From: Compostimonas suwonensis
GTDB taxonomy: Bacteria > Actinomycetota > Actinomycetes > Actinomycetales > Microbacteriaceae
Assembly (NCBI RefSeq): GCF_002797855.1
Contig: NZ_PGFB01000008.1
Coordinates: 44,301 to 108,300, forward strand
Reading direction: 5' to 3'
Length of the DNA: 64,000 nucleotides
Shown: positions 33,905-42,756 of the stretch, one piece after another
Layout of the letters: every line of letters starts with the position of its first letter
Numbering within the stretch: the stretch's first letter is position 1
Made by a program: the position numbers and the translations under genes
Notes under the pieces: model-generated
What the model was told of the DNA's origin: nothing
The model's database searches: none
Seen by the model: the letters and a program-made list of their open reading frames with translations, nothing else

Positions 33905-35466
33905 CAGAACGGCACTCCGTCCTCGTAGACCGAGTTCACGTACTGCGCCGGGGTCTCGACCTCGTCGGCGGCCCGGCCGGCGAGGTCGAAGAGCGGCCCC
34001 GCCCAGATCGTGAGCGAGACGGTCAGCACGACCATTCCCGTGGTCGCCGAGAGCATCAGCCGCGAGATGCTCTTCGTCATGACGGTGCCCTCGTCTTCGG
34101 GGCTCTCGTGCAGGGAGGCGAGCAGCGGCGACTCGTAGCCCTCGACCTCGCGGCGGCCCCGCCAGAAGCCCATGTTCCAGACCCGGGCGAGGGCGTAGAG
34201 GGTCAGCAGCGAGGTGGCCGCCCCCGCCGCGATGAGCACGTACACGAGCCATCCGCCCCTCTCGACACCCGCCTCGAACAGACCGACCTTGCCGAGGAAG
34301 CCCGAGAACGGCGGGATGCCGCCGAGGTTCATGGCGCCCAGGAAGAACAGCACGGCCACGAAGGGCGAGGCCTTGAGCACCCCGCCGAGCCTGCTGATCG
34401 AGGTCGTGCCGCCGACGCGCTCCACGAGCCCGACCGCGAGGAACAGGGTCGTCTGCACGACGATGTGGTGCACGATGTAGTAGATCGTCGAGGTGATGCC
34501 GAGCAGGCCGCCGACGGCGATCCCGAAGATCATGTAGCCGATGTGGCTCACGAGCGTGAACGAGAGCAGCCTCTTGATGTCGGCCTGCGCGACCGCGCCC
34601 AGGATGCCCACGAGCAGCGTGAAGAACGCCACGATCATCAACGGGATCGTGATGTCGACGTCGACGAACATGATCGTGTCGACCCGGATGACCGCGTAGA
34701 CGCCGACCTTGGTGAGCAATCCGGCGAACACGGCCGTGACCGGGGCGGGGGCCGTGGGATAGGAGTCCGGCAGCCAGAACGACAGCGGGAAGACGGCCGC
34801 CTTGACGGCGAAGCCGAGCAGAAGCGCGAGGCAGAGGATCAGCTGGATGTCGCTCGGCAGCTCGCGCACCTTCTCGGAGATGCCCGCGATCGTGACCGTT
34901 CCCGTGGCCCCGTAGATGAGCGCGATGGAGGCCAGGAACAGCAGGGACGACATGAGGCTCACGACGACGTAGGTGACGCCGGCCCGGATGCGGGCGCCCG
35001 TGCCGCCGAGGGTCAGCAGGACGTAGCTCGCCGCGAGCAGCATCTCGAAGCCCACGTACATGTTGAACAGGTCGCCGGCGACGAAGGCGTCGAACAGGCC
35101 CGCCGAGAGCACGAGATAGGTGGGATGGAAGATCGAGACGGGGGTCTCTCTGTGGCCGTCGGCGATGCCCTGGCCGACGGCGAAGAGGAGCACCCCGAGC
35201 AGCATGAGCGCGGAGACGACGACCATGATGGCCGCGAGCCGGTCGACGACGAGCACGATGCCGAAGGGCGGGGCCCACCCGCCCACCTGCACGACGATCG
35301 TGCCGTTGCCGTCGACGTAGACGAGCAGGATGACGGCGAGGATCGTGACGATCGTGAGCGTCATGGTGCTCACGAGCATCTGCGCGCGCCGGCGGTGGCC
35401 GAGCACGAGGGCCACGGCCGCGCCGAGCAGCGGCAGCGTCACGAGCAGGGGCACGAGGGTGTTCAT
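33904..35466 (-). CDS. mnhD: Na+/H+ antiporter subunit D (Mrp/Mnh)
   Basis: A 520-residue polytopic membrane protein homologous to complex I antiporter-like subunits. It has about 14 helices, the conserved Lys-containing KAAVFPLSFWLPDSYPTAPAPV segment and TKVGVYAVIR. It forms a proton channel of the antiporter together with MnhA. ATG 35466 overlaps the mnhC stop (ATGA). Confidence 0.95.
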   Translation of the reverse strand: MNTLVPLLVTLPLLGAAVALVLGHRRRAQMLVSTMTLTIVTILAVILLVYVDGNGTIVVQVGGWAPPFGIVLVVDRLAAIMVVVSALMLLGVLLFAVGQGIADGHRETPVSIFHPTYLVLSAGLFDAFVAGDLFNMYVGFEMLLAASYVLLTLGGTGARIRAGVTYVVVSLMSSLLFLASIALIYGATGTVTIAGISEKVRELPSDIQLILCLALLLGFAVKAAVFPLSFWLPDSYPTAPAPVTAVFAGLLTKVGVYAVIRVDTIMFVDVDITIPLMIVAFFTLLVGILGAVAQADIKRLLSFTLVSHIGYMIFGIAVGGLLGITSTIYYIVHHIVVQTTLFLAVGLVERVGGTTSISRLGGVLKASPFVAVLFFLGAMNLGGIPPFSGFLGKVGLFEAGVERGGWLVYVLIAAGAATSLLTLYALARVWNMGFWRGRREVEGYESPLLASLHESPEDEGTVMTKSISRLMLSATTGMVVLTVSLTIWAGPLFDLAGRAADEVETPAQYVNSVYEDGVPF

Positions 35467-35999
35467 CGTCCGCTCCCCTCTCGGCCGCTGCGCTCGTCCG
35501 CGTGCTCGTCGCCGTGCTCGTCCACACGTTCGCCACCGTGCTGGTCCGCGTGCTCATCCGAGTGCTCGTTGCTCTCCTCGAGCACCCTCTGGATCGCGGC
35601 GTCGTCGAGGTCGACCGAGTCGAACGCGGCGTCCGTCGACTGCTCGGTGTCGCCCACGTGCTCGTCGGGAACGACGTCGCCCTCGTCGCCGAGCTGCGCG
35701 AGCCACCAGGAGCGGTAGATCAGGGCGAGCACGAAGGCGGTGACGCCGAAGTTGATGACGATCGCGGTGAGCATAAAGACCTGCGGCAGCGGGTCGACCA
35801 TCTGCTCGTCGCTCGAGGTTCCCGTGACGATCGGCGCGCTGCCGTTCGGCCCGCTCATCAGGAAGATGAGGATGTTGGTCGCGTTGCCCACGAGCAGGAA
35901 GCCGATGAGCAGCCGGGTCAGGCTCCGCTCGAGCATGACGTAGACGCCCGTGGCGTACATAACGGCCATGAGGATGACGAGGGTCAGCGACGCGCTCAT
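35463..35999 (-). CDS. mnhC: Na+/H+ antiporter subunit C (Mrp/Mnh) with His/Asp/Glu-rich tail
   Basis: A 178-residue NuoK-like subunit with three helices (residues 5-100), including GFLLVGNATNILIF. The usual subunit is about 110-120 residues; here an acidic extension follows, ending in about six tetrads of the form EHxD. These are coded by a 12-bp tandem array (35497-35568). The tail could bind divalent metal ions at the membrane surface or be a neutral product of repeat expansion. ATGA overlaps on both sides. Confidence 0.92.
   Translation of the reverse strand: MSASLTLVILMAVMYATGVYVMLERSLTRLLIGFLLVGNATNILIFLMSGPNGSAPIVTGTSSDEQMVDPLPQVFMLTAIVINFGVTAFVLALIYRSWWLAQLGDEGDVVPDEHVGDTEQSTDAAFDSVDLDDAAIQRVLEESNEHSDEHADQHGGERVDEHGDEHADERSGREGSGR
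35497..35568 (-). repeat. 12-bp tandem repeat coding the MnhC tail
   Basis: Six units of 12 bp (35497, 35509, 35521, 35533, 35545, 35557) with consensus TCCGCGTGCTCG on the plus strand. Frame is kept because the unit is a multiple of three. Confidence 0.8.
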
Positions 36000-38900
36000 C
36001 GCGGCACCTCCTCGTGGCCGCCCGGGCCGCCGGTTCCCGAGCCCTGGGCACCGCGGGCGTCGACGGTGGAGGTGAAGTCGTCGGCCGCGTCGGGGTTCAG
36101 CTCGGCGTCCTCCTGCTGGCGGTCGATCTCGGCGCCGAGACTGCGCAGGATGTCGAGGATGAGCCCGACGACCACGAGGTAGACCCCGATGTCGAAGATC
36201 GTCGAGGTGCCGAAGGAGATCTCGCCGAACACGGGCACGTCGGCACTGAAGTACGAGGACTCGAGCGGCGCGCCGCCGAACAGGAGCGAGGCGACGGCCG
36301 TTCCGACGGCGAGCAGGATGCCGGCTCCGAGCACCTTGCCCGCGTCGATGGGTATCGCCTCCGCGAGCTCGTACCGCCCGCCGGCCAGGTAGCGCGCGAC
36401 GAGCGCGAGGCCCGCGAGGAGCCCGCCGGCGAAGCCGCCGCCGGGCGCGTTGTGGCCGACGAAGAGCAGGAAGACCGACACGACGATCGCGGGGTGGAAG
36501 AGCAGCCGAACGAGCACCTCGAGCATCAGCGACCGGTTCTCGGCGGCGATCGTGCGCCCGGCGAGCAGCCAGGAGTGGCGGCGCACGGGCTCGCCGGAGG
36601 CGGGAGCGGAGGCATCGGCGTCGGACTCCGCCGCGGGCGCGGGCGGGCCGGGCACCGTCGTCGGCACGGTCTCGGGCACCCGGGAGCGCGACGACTCCCG
36701 CGAGCGACGCAGGGTCCCGGCCAGCCGCGGCAGGACGCCCGAGCGGCCGGAGACGAAGAGCAGGCTCGCGATGCCCGTCGCGACGACGACGAGCACCGCG
36801 ATCTCACCCATCGTGTCCCACGCGCGGATGTCGACGAGCATGACGTTGACGATGTTCGTTCCGTGCCCCTCCTCCACGGCGAGACGCGGCAGCTCGCCCG
36901 AGATGCCCGGGCCCTGACGGGCCCCGAGCGCGACGAGGGCGATCGTCGCCATGACCGAGCCGACCGCGATGCCGATGATCGCCCGGCGGGTGCGCTGCAC
37001 GGGCTTGTTGTGCTGCGCGATCTTGGTGGGCAGCCGCCGCAGCACGAGGATGAAGGCGACGACCGTGATCGTCTCGACGAGCGCCTGGGTGAGGGCGAGG
37101 TCGGGCGCACCGTGGAAGGCGAAGAGGGCGACGAGCCCGAAGCCGGTGACGCCCACGAGCAGCACGGCGGTCATCCGCTGCTGGGCTCGCGCCGCGGCGA
37201 GCGAGGCGACGGCCATGATCGCGGCGATGAAGACCTGGGCCGGGTAGTCCCACGGCCTGATCGCGTCGGGCCAGGTGCGGTTGAGCAGGCTCGCCGTGCC
37301 CAGGGTGAGCACGAAGACCACGAGGATCGTGGAGAGGTACTGCGGCAGGCCGCCGCGCTGCGCGAAGATCGTCACGCGGGCGGCGAGACGGTCGACGACC
37401 CGCACGGTCGCCCAGTAGCCCCGCGAGGCGTCGAGCCGGCCGGGCACCGACTCCTGCAGGCGCGCGACCCAGAGCCGGCGCCAGAAGAGCAGGAGCCCGA
37501 TCGCGATCACGACCGCCGAGATGGCGAGCACGGGCTCGAAGCCGTGCCACAGCGCCAGGTGGTAGCCGCCCTCGTCGGCGGCGTGCGGCATCGTGTCGGC
37601 GTACGGCGCGAGGTACCCGTCGAGCCACGCGGCGCCCACGCCGAGGGCGATCGTCGCGATCGACAGCACGCCGGGAGCGATCAGGATGCCCCAGCCCTCC
37701 GTGTGCAGAGGGCTCGCCGGCACGCCACGGCGACGGGCGAACGCCCCCCAGAAGAAGCGCGCGCTGTAGGCCACCGTGAGAACGGAGCCGAGCGCCGTGC
37801 CGCCGAGCGCGATCCAGCCCCAGGGGTCGCCCGACTCCCCCGCCTCGAGGAAGGCTCCGAACACGGCCTCCTTGGCGACGAAGCCGATGAGCGGCGGTAT
37901 GCCCGCCATGGATGCCACGGCCACCGCCGCGATGACCGCGAGCACGGGCGCCTGACGCCCCACCTCCGAGAGCTTGCGCCAGTCGCGGGTGCCCGCACGA
38001 TGGTCGACGATCCCGACCACGAGGAAGAGGGTGGCTTTGTACAGGGCGTGGGCGATGAGCAGCGCGAGCGCCGCGAGGGCGGCGTCGCGGGTCCCGAAGC
38101 CGACCACGACCATGAGGAAGCCGAGCTGGCTCACCGTGCCGTAGGCGAGCACGAGCTTGAGGTCGTATTGGCGCAGGGAGCGCCAGGCGCCGACGAGCAT
38201 CGTGAGCACTCCGAGGCCCACGAGCACCGGCATCCACCCCGGTGTGTCGGCGTAGCCGGGGGCGAGCCGGGCCACGAGGTAGATGCCGGCCTTCACCATC
38301 GCCGCGGCGTGCAGGTAGGCGCTCACCGGTGTCGGGGCGGCCATCGCCGAGGGCAGCCAGAAGTGGAACGGCACGATCGCCGACTTGGAGAGGGCCCCGA
38401 CGAGGATGAGCAGGATCGCCGTTGTGGTCATCGGCCCCGCGAGCTGCGCGTCGGCCCCCGCCGCGACGATCTCCGAGAGCGAGGTCGTGCCCGCCTGGAC
38501 GGCGATCATGATGACGCCGACGAGCATCACGAGACCGCCGAAGGTCGTCACGAGAAGGGCCTGCAACGCGGCCCCGCGGCTCTCTTTGCGGTTCGTGTAG
38601 TGGCCGATCAGCAGGTAGGAGAGCACACTCGTGATCTCCCAGAACATGAACATGACGATGATGTCGTCGGCCGTGACCAGGCCGTACATGGTTCCCGCGA
38701 AGGCGAGCAGGAGCCCGGCGAACCGACCGAGGCCGGGCTCGTCGTTCGTGAAGTACCGGGCGCAGTACACCAGCACGAGAGCGCCGACGCCCGTGACGAT
38801 GAGCGCCATGACCCAGGCCAGGTCGTCGATGCGGAAGGAGAGGGCGATCTGCAGCTGCGGGATCCACGACAGCTTCTCGACGATCGCGCCCTGCGCCTCG

Positions 38901-39043
38901 ATCTGCCCGTACTGGGAGATCGTGATGCCGAAGACGGCGGCGGGCAGAAGGGCGAGCAGATAGAACACCCGGGTGCCCAGAAGCCTCGTGAGGGCGGGGG
39001 CAACGACCGATAGTGCCAGAAAGATGAGCAGGATTGTCGCCAT
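35996..39043 (-). CDS. mnhA: Na+/H+ antiporter subunit A/B fusion (Mrp/Mnh)
   Basis: First gene of the operon. The 1015-residue protein fuses MrpA (N-terminal NuoL-like antiporter domain, with YLLIGHYTNRKESRGAALQAL and LPSAMAAPTPVSAYLHAA) to the MrpB domain (about residue 830 onward, VLVRLLFHPAIVVSVFLLFVGHNAPGGGF). About 20 helices are expected. A Pro/Ser/Ala linker (about 770-815) separates the parts. ATG 39043 has GGAG about 6 nt upstream. Mrp antiporters export Na+ or K+ in exchange for protons and support alkaline and salt tolerance. All six genes overlap or abut by 1-4 nt, so they form one transcription unit. Confidence 0.95.
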   Translation of the reverse strand: MATILLIFLALSVVAPALTRLLGTRVFYLLALLPAAVFGITISQYGQIEAQGAIVEKLSWIPQLQIALSFRIDDLAWVMALIVTGVGALVLVYCARYFTNDEPGLGRFAGLLLAFAGTMYGLVTADDIIVMFMFWEITSVLSYLLIGHYTNRKESRGAALQALLVTTFGGLVMLVGVIMIAVQAGTTSLSEIVAAGADAQLAGPMTTTAILLILVGALSKSAIVPFHFWLPSAMAAPTPVSAYLHAAAMVKAGIYLVARLAPGYADTPGWMPVLVGLGVLTMLVGAWRSLRQYDLKLVLAYGTVSQLGFLMVVVGFGTRDAALAALALLIAHALYKATLFLVVGIVDHRAGTRDWRKLSEVGRQAPVLAVIAAVAVASMAGIPPLIGFVAKEAVFGAFLEAGESGDPWGWIALGGTALGSVLTVAYSARFFWGAFARRRGVPASPLHTEGWGILIAPGVLSIATIALGVGAAWLDGYLAPYADTMPHAADEGGYHLALWHGFEPVLAISAVVIAIGLLLFWRRLWVARLQESVPGRLDASRGYWATVRVVDRLAARVTIFAQRGGLPQYLSTILVVFVLTLGTASLLNRTWPDAIRPWDYPAQVFIAAIMAVASLAAARAQQRMTAVLLVGVTGFGLVALFAFHGAPDLALTQALVETITVVAFILVLRRLPTKIAQHNKPVQRTRRAIIGIAVGSVMATIALVALGARQGPGISGELPRLAVEEGHGTNIVNVMLVDIRAWDTMGEIAVLVVVATGIASLLFVSGRSGVLPRLAGTLRRSRESSRSRVPETVPTTVPGPPAPAAESDADASAPASGEPVRRHSWLLAGRTIAAENRSLMLEVLVRLLFHPAIVVSVFLLFVGHNAPGGGFAGGLLAGLALVARYLAGGRYELAEAIPIDAGKVLGAGILLAVGTAVASLLFGGAPLESSYFSADVPVFGEISFGTSTIFDIGVYLVVVGLILDILRSLGAEIDRQQEDAELNPDAADDFTSTVDARGAQGSGTGGPGGHEEVPR

Positions 39044-39200
39044 GCTGTCTCCGGTCGTGGATGGCCGTGGGACGGACTCCAGTTTACCAGTGCATATTCT
39101 CGCGCCGGTATGCGAGCACCGGTCGATCGGTGCCGGATCGGGGGTCGATCCGCGCCAGGCCGGTGGCCGGGTGACGCCGGATCAGGGGCGGAAATCGTGC

Positions 39201-39270
39201 CGGATCAGGGCGAATCAGGGCGAATCAGGGCGGATCAGAGCGGATCAGGCCGGATCAGGGCGGATCAGAG
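39201..39270 (-). repeat. 10-bp stop-codon tandem array at the end of phzF-like gene
   Basis: Seven units of 10 bp (39201-39270) of consensus CGGATCAGGG on the plus strand, which is CCCTGATCCG on the coding strand. TGA (coding strand) recurs at 39265, 39255, 39245, 39235, 39225, 39215 and 39205; the first is the real stop. Because the unit is 10 bp, all three frames are closed. Confidence 0.9.
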
Positions 39271-39975
39271 CTCGATCCGCTGGTCGGCCACCGTGCGTCC
39301 GCCGACCTCGACGCTCTCCCCTGCGCCGAGTCTCGTGCTCAGCCGCGAGCCGCGCCCCTGCAGGATCTCGAGGTCGCGGCCGAGCACGGTCGTGATGCGC
39401 ACGGCCGCGGCGCCCGTCGCCTCGTCTTCGGCGATGCCCAGCTCGGGGGCGAACATCCGCGAGCGCAGGGCGCCGGCCTCCTCGTCGATCCAGGCGTAGG
39501 CGTAGTGGTGGCCGGCGGTCACGGCGGCGGGGTCGAGGGCGTCGACCTGCGCGGGGTCGGCCAGCGGCATCCACTCGAAGTGCGGAGCCCAGGATGCCCG
39601 GCCGGTGATCCAGGTGCGGTCGGCGTCGTAGCGCACCCGCACGTCGCCCGCCCTCTCGAGGAGCACGTCGACGGGCGAGCCCTCGTGCGCGAGCCACCAC
39701 GCAGTGCCCACGCTCGGGTGGCCGGCGAAGGGCAGCTCGGCGACGGGGGTGAAGATCCTGATCACGGCCGTGCGCTCGGAACCTCCGTCGTCGGGCGAGA
39801 GACGCCGCCCGAGCTCGTCGACGAAGACGGTCTCGCTGAAGCCCAGCTCAGCCGCGATGGCCTGCTCGCGGCCGCTCGTCGAGGCGTCGCTGCGCACGAT
39901 GCCCAGCTCGTTGCCGTGCTCGCCCGCCTCGTTCGTGAAGACCCGGACGACGTCGACGGCGATCGTGCTGCTCAT
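39265..39975 (-). CDS. PhzF-family isomerase/epimerase
   Basis: A 236-residue protein of the diaminopimelate-epimerase-like PhzF family. It has the catalytic Glu region LGFSETVFV (about residue 47), the family block FTPVAELPFAGHPSVGTAWWL and the C-terminal EDEATGAAAVRI. Most members are not in phenazine pathways, and no phenazine gene is nearby, so the substrate is unknown. It is slightly shorter than typical members (260-300). Its stop codon begins a 10-bp tandem array. Upstream lies the unrelated Mrp operon on the same strand. Confidence 0.85.
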   Translation of the reverse strand: MSSTIAVDVVRVFTNEAGEHGNELGIVRSDASTSGREQAIAAELGFSETVFVDELGRRLSPDDGGSERTAVIRIFTPVAELPFAGHPSVGTAWWLAHEGSPVDVLLERAGDVRVRYDADRTWITGRASWAPHFEWMPLADPAQVDALDPAAVTAGHHYAYAWIDEEAGALRSRMFAPELGIAEDEATGAAAVRITTVLGRDLEILQGRGSRLSTRLGAGESVEVGGRTVADQRIEL

Positions 39976-40040
39976 GACCCCAGCCTCTCACGCCGACACG
40001 GCAGCACGTCAACGGGGTGCGCCGGCCGGGCGCGAGGTCG

Positions 40041-40223
40041 ATGGTTCAGCACATGACGAACATCATGCCCCTCCTGGTGCTCCCCCAGGTGGGGCAGATC
40101 GCCGTCGTCGGAGCGTTCATCGTCGCCGCGGTGGTTCTCGACTCGGTGACGCTCCGACGACGCGCGCTGAGGGAAGCGCTGAGGAAGCGCTCGGGCGTCA
40201 GGCGACGGTCGCGTCGACCGTGA
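40041..40223 (+). CDS. Possible small single-span membrane protein
   Basis: A 60-residue frame with a hydrophobic segment (LLVLPQVGQIAVVGAFIVAAVVLDSV) and a strongly basic C-terminus rich in Arg. Codon use is high in GC at third positions like real genes here. GAGG lies 3 nt before ATG 40041 (too close) and an alternative ATG is at 40053. It overlaps the end of ohr by 26 bp on the opposite strand. The basic, Arg-rich tail could simply be antisense to ohr, so this is a weak call. Confidence 0.35.
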   Translation: MVQHMTNIMPLLVLPQVGQIAVVGAFIVAAVVLDSVTLRRRALREALRKRSGVRRRSRRP

Positions 40224-40623
40224 CCTCGATGTTGCCGCGGGTCGCGTTCGAGTAGGGGCAGACCTGGTGCGCCTGGGCGACGAGCTCATCGGCCGTCGCC
40301 TGGTCGATCCCGCCGAACTCGGCGTGAATGGCCGCGGCGAGGGTGTAGCCGCCGTTCTCGGCGGGCACGAGGGTGACCTCGACGACGATCGCCGAGTCGG
40401 TGAACGAGATCTTGGACTGCGCCGCGACTCCCTTCACCGCCGAGTGGAAGCACGACGACCAGCCGGCTGCGAAGAGCTGCTCGGGGTTGGTGCCGCCGCC
40501 CGGGCCGCCCATCTCGGTGGGCACGGCGAGGGTGACGTCGAGCATCCCGTCGCTCGATTCGGCGCGCCCACCGGCACGCCCCTCTCCGGTCGAGGTGGCC
40601 ACTGCGGTGTAGATTGCACTCAT
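40198..40623 (-). CDS. ohr: Organic hydroperoxide resistance protein (Ohr/OsmC family)
   Basis: A thiol peroxidase that detoxifies organic hydroperoxides. The 141-residue protein has the two catalytic cysteines in GWSSCFHSAVK (Cys58) and HQVCPYSNATRGN (Cys122) and the conserved NPEQLFAAG near residue 46-54. Length is normal. ATG 40623 has AAGGATC about 8 nt upstream. No OhrR repressor gene is adjacent. A short perfect inverted repeat upstream (40686-40698) may be a control site. Confidence 0.93.
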   Translation of the reverse strand: MSAIYTAVATSTGEGRAGGRAESSDGMLDVTLAVPTEMGGPGGGTNPEQLFAAGWSSCFHSAVKGVAAQSKISFTDSAIVVEVTLVPAENGGYTLAAAIHAEFGGIDQATADELVAQAHQVCPYSNATRGNIEVTVDATVA

Positions 40624-40685
40624 TTTCGCGATCCTTTGCGTGAGGAGTAACAGGCACGGACGCCACGAACGCTACCCCCGGGATC

Positions 40686-40698
40686 TGAACTCCGTTCA
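40686..40698. promoter_or_regulatory. 13-bp inverted repeat upstream of ohr
   Basis: TGAACTCCGTTCA is a perfect 5+5 inverted repeat in the 98-bp gap between ohr and the next gene. It could be an operator; no regulator gene is near. Confidence 0.35.
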
Positions 40699-40721
40699 CA
40701 GAGAAGAGGGGTAGTGCAGGA

Positions 40722-41642
40722 TCAGACGAAGCGGATGCCGGTCTGCAGGCGGGTGCGCACGTCGAAGACCCGATCGATGCTCGTGCGGGGCGCGCCGGGC
40801 AGCCCGTTGCGCAGGAGCTCGGGCAGCACGGAACGGCGGATCAGCACGGTTCCCGAGTGGCGACCGCGCTCGATGAGCTCGACCGGCTCGTCGAGGCTCT
40901 CGTCGGGCACGACGATCGCGAGCCCCGTGAAGCGCACGCCGAGCGAGCGGCCGAGCGACCGGGCCCGCCGAGAGAGCGAGCGCACCGGCTCCTCGTCGTC
41001 GTCGAGATCGTCGCCTGCGACCTCACCGCGGTGCAGTCGCACGACGCTGCCCCAGTCGGCCGACTCGAGCGCGAAGAGCCCCGAGGGCCCGAGCACGACG
41101 TGGTCGAGCTTGCCCTTGTCGGTCGCGACGTCGCTCCAGATCGTGAAGCCGATGCCGAGCGTCGACACGGCTCGCACGGTCGCCTCCTCGGCGAGCGCCT
41201 TCGCGAGGTAGGCGCGGATCTCCCGCGGCGCCGAACGCAGCAGGGCCGGGTCGTAGGGATCCGCGAGCTCGGTGCCCCGGCCCACCCATTCGCGGATGAG
41301 GGCGAGGAAGCGCTCCCTCGCCACGCCGCCCGGGTGACCGTGCACGCGGGCGCGGATCGACGAGGAGTTCGCGCGGGCCGACGCCGGCGCAGAACGGGCG
41401 GGTCCGGCATCCCGTTCGCTCGTTCTGGGGCCGAGACCCCGGTCGTAGGCGGCGCGCTCGACGGGGTCGCCGACCCGCTCCCAGGCGATCTGCACGGCGT
41501 GGAAGCGCACGGCGTTGCCGCCCATGTCGGGGTGGGTCTCTCGGGCCAGCCGCCGGTAGGCCCGGCGCAACTCCTCCTGGCTCGCCGACGCGCTGACCCC
41601 GAGAACCTCATAGGGCGTGCGCGAGGCCGGACTGTCGAGCAT
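40722..41642 (-). CDS. J-domain protein with NERD-like nuclease domain
   Basis: A 306-residue fusion. Residues 8-68 are a DnaJ J-domain with the HPD tripeptide (THPDMGG, about residues 36-39), which stimulates Hsp70 ATPase. Residues about 160-275 resemble a NERD nuclease-related domain: DHVVLGPSGLFALESADW matches the D-hvvvgp-G-vfviEtK block, but the catalytic Lys of E-x-K is replaced by Ala. The domains are joined by a Ser/Ala/Arg-rich linker. The combination suggests recruitment of DnaK to a DNA- or RNA-bound site; that is inference. ATG 41642 has AGG just upstream. Confidence 0.78.
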   Translation of the reverse strand: MLDSPASRTPYEVLGVSASASQEELRRAYRRLARETHPDMGGNAVRFHAVQIAWERVGDPVERAAYDRGLGPRTSERDAGPARSAPASARANSSSIRARVHGHPGGVARERFLALIREWVGRGTELADPYDPALLRSAPREIRAYLAKALAEEATVRAVSTLGIGFTIWSDVATDKGKLDHVVLGPSGLFALESADWGSVVRLHRGEVAGDDLDDDEEPVRSLSRRARSLGRSLGVRFTGLAIVVPDESLDEPVELIERGRHSGTVLIRRSVLPELLRNGLPGAPRTSIDRVFDVRTRLQTGIRFV

Positions 41643-41733
41643 CCTGGTCGGTCTCCTTGGCGTGCGTGTTCTGGAGACGACGTTACCGAAGAAAACTGAC
41701 AGTGTCCGTCAGGAGACCATCAGGCGACGCCGG

Positions 41734-42111
41734 CTACCCCGTGAGCACCGAGAGCACGTTGCGCGCCGGATCGAGGAACCAGGCGATCTCGGAGCCCCAG
41801 CCGCGCTGGATGCCCTTCGCGTCGGTCTCGAGCACCGCGTCGTCGTAGATCTTCGTGACGACGCCGCGCGCGTTGAGGTCGTCGACGGCCGACTCGACGT
41901 CGTCGACCACGAAGTTGAGGATCGTGAAGGTCGCCGGCTCGTGATTCGGCTTCGGGTAGACGAGCACGTGCGCGCCCGAGGGCAGCGTCAGCGTGAGCAT
42001 GCCCATCTCGTCGTCGGCGACGGTGAGGCCGAGCGTCTCGCCGTAGAACGCGCGCGCCGCGTCGATGTCGTCGACACTGAACCCGCTGAAGGCTTCTTTC
42101 GGAGTGAACAT
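41734..42111 (-). CDS. VOC-superfamily (glyoxalase-like) protein
   Basis: A 125-residue protein of the vicinal oxygen chelate fold: N-terminal half FSGFSVDDIDAARAFYGETLGLTV and C-terminal half with ERGVVTKIYDDA-like and WFLDPARNVLSVL. The length suits a single-chain dimer-forming member. GAGG lies 5 nt before ATG 42111; the longer frame upstream lies in the shared promoter gap. Divergent from a second VOC gene. Enzymatic role (dioxygenase, lyase or resistance) cannot be read. Metal-ligand residues are only partly conserved. Confidence 0.85.
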   Translation of the reverse strand: MFTPKEAFSGFSVDDIDAARAFYGETLGLTVADDEMGMLTLTLPSGAHVLVYPKPNHEPATFTILNFVVDDVESAVDDLNARGVVTKIYDDAVLETDAKGIQRGWGSEIAWFLDPARNVLSVLTG

Positions 42112-42307
42112 CGCATCCTCGTCTCGTACTGCTGTTCGGTGTGTGCCGTTCGATGTGTACGGTGCACACAATCGCACATTCAGCGCCGTACGTCCAGGGC
42201 CAGGGGGGTCTCGAACAGGACGAGAACTGTCCTCTTCGACGGCTACCCTCGGAGCATCGGCCGCAGAACAATAGAGAACAGAACGCAGAGCAGACAGGAA
42301 GAGGATC

Positions 42308-42709
42308 ATGGACTGGAAGATCGAACTCATCGCCGTGCCCGTCACCGACGTCGACCGGGCGAAGGCGTTCTACGTCGAGCAGGTCGGCTTCGCCGCCGAC
42401 CACGACCACCAGGTCGACGAGGGGCTGCGCTTCGTGCAGCTCACCCCGCCCGGCTCGGCCTGCTCGATCGTCATCGGAACGGGCATCACCGACATGGTCC
42501 CCGGCACGCAGAGCTCCATCCAGATGGTCGTGCCCGACGCGGATGCCGCGCGGAAGCACCTCATCGACAACGGCGTCGAGGCGAGCGAGATCGACGATCA
42601 GCCGTGGGGCCGCTTCGTCAGCTTCCCCGACCCCGACGGCAACACCTGGACGCTGCAGCAGCTCCCCGACTACGCCGCTCAGGCCGCGGCGGGAGCAGAC
42701 GTGAACTGA
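42308..42709 (+). CDS. VOC-superfamily (glyoxalase/bleomycin-resistance-like) protein
   Basis: A 133-residue VOC protein with the repeats IAVPVTDVDRAKAFYVEQVGF and FPDPDGNTWTLQQLP. GGAAGAGG just upstream of ATG 42308 supports the start. It pairs with the divergent VOC gene at 41734-42111; the two share a 196-bp gap containing an imperfect TGTGTAC/GTGCACA repeat (42154-42170) and an AGGAC/GTCCT repeat near 42218-42234 that may be control sites. Substrate unknown. Confidence 0.87.
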   Translation: MDWKIELIAVPVTDVDRAKAFYVEQVGFAADHDHQVDEGLRFVQLTPPGSACSIVIGTGITDMVPGTQSSIQMVVPDADAARKHLIDNGVEASEIDDQPWGRFVSFPDPDGNTWTLQQLPDYAAQAAAGADVN

Positions 42710-42744
42710 GGGCCTCCGCACCCGGCCGGCCTCCGCACGCTGGC

Positions 42745-42750
42745 TAGTAT
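42745..42750 (+). promoter_or_regulatory. -10-like box 6 nt before thrE (leaderless?)
   Basis: TAGTAT, then 6 nt, then ATG 42757. No ribosome binding site is seen. Confidence 0.5.
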
Positions 42751-42756
42751 GGGCAC

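Noticed and set aside
36014..39013. 999-residue plus-strand frame within mnhA
   Set aside because: Shadow of a membrane-protein gene; extremely polar repetitive composition.
39265..39975. Phenazine biosynthesis locus
   Set aside because: Only a PhzF-like gene; none of the other phz genes are near.
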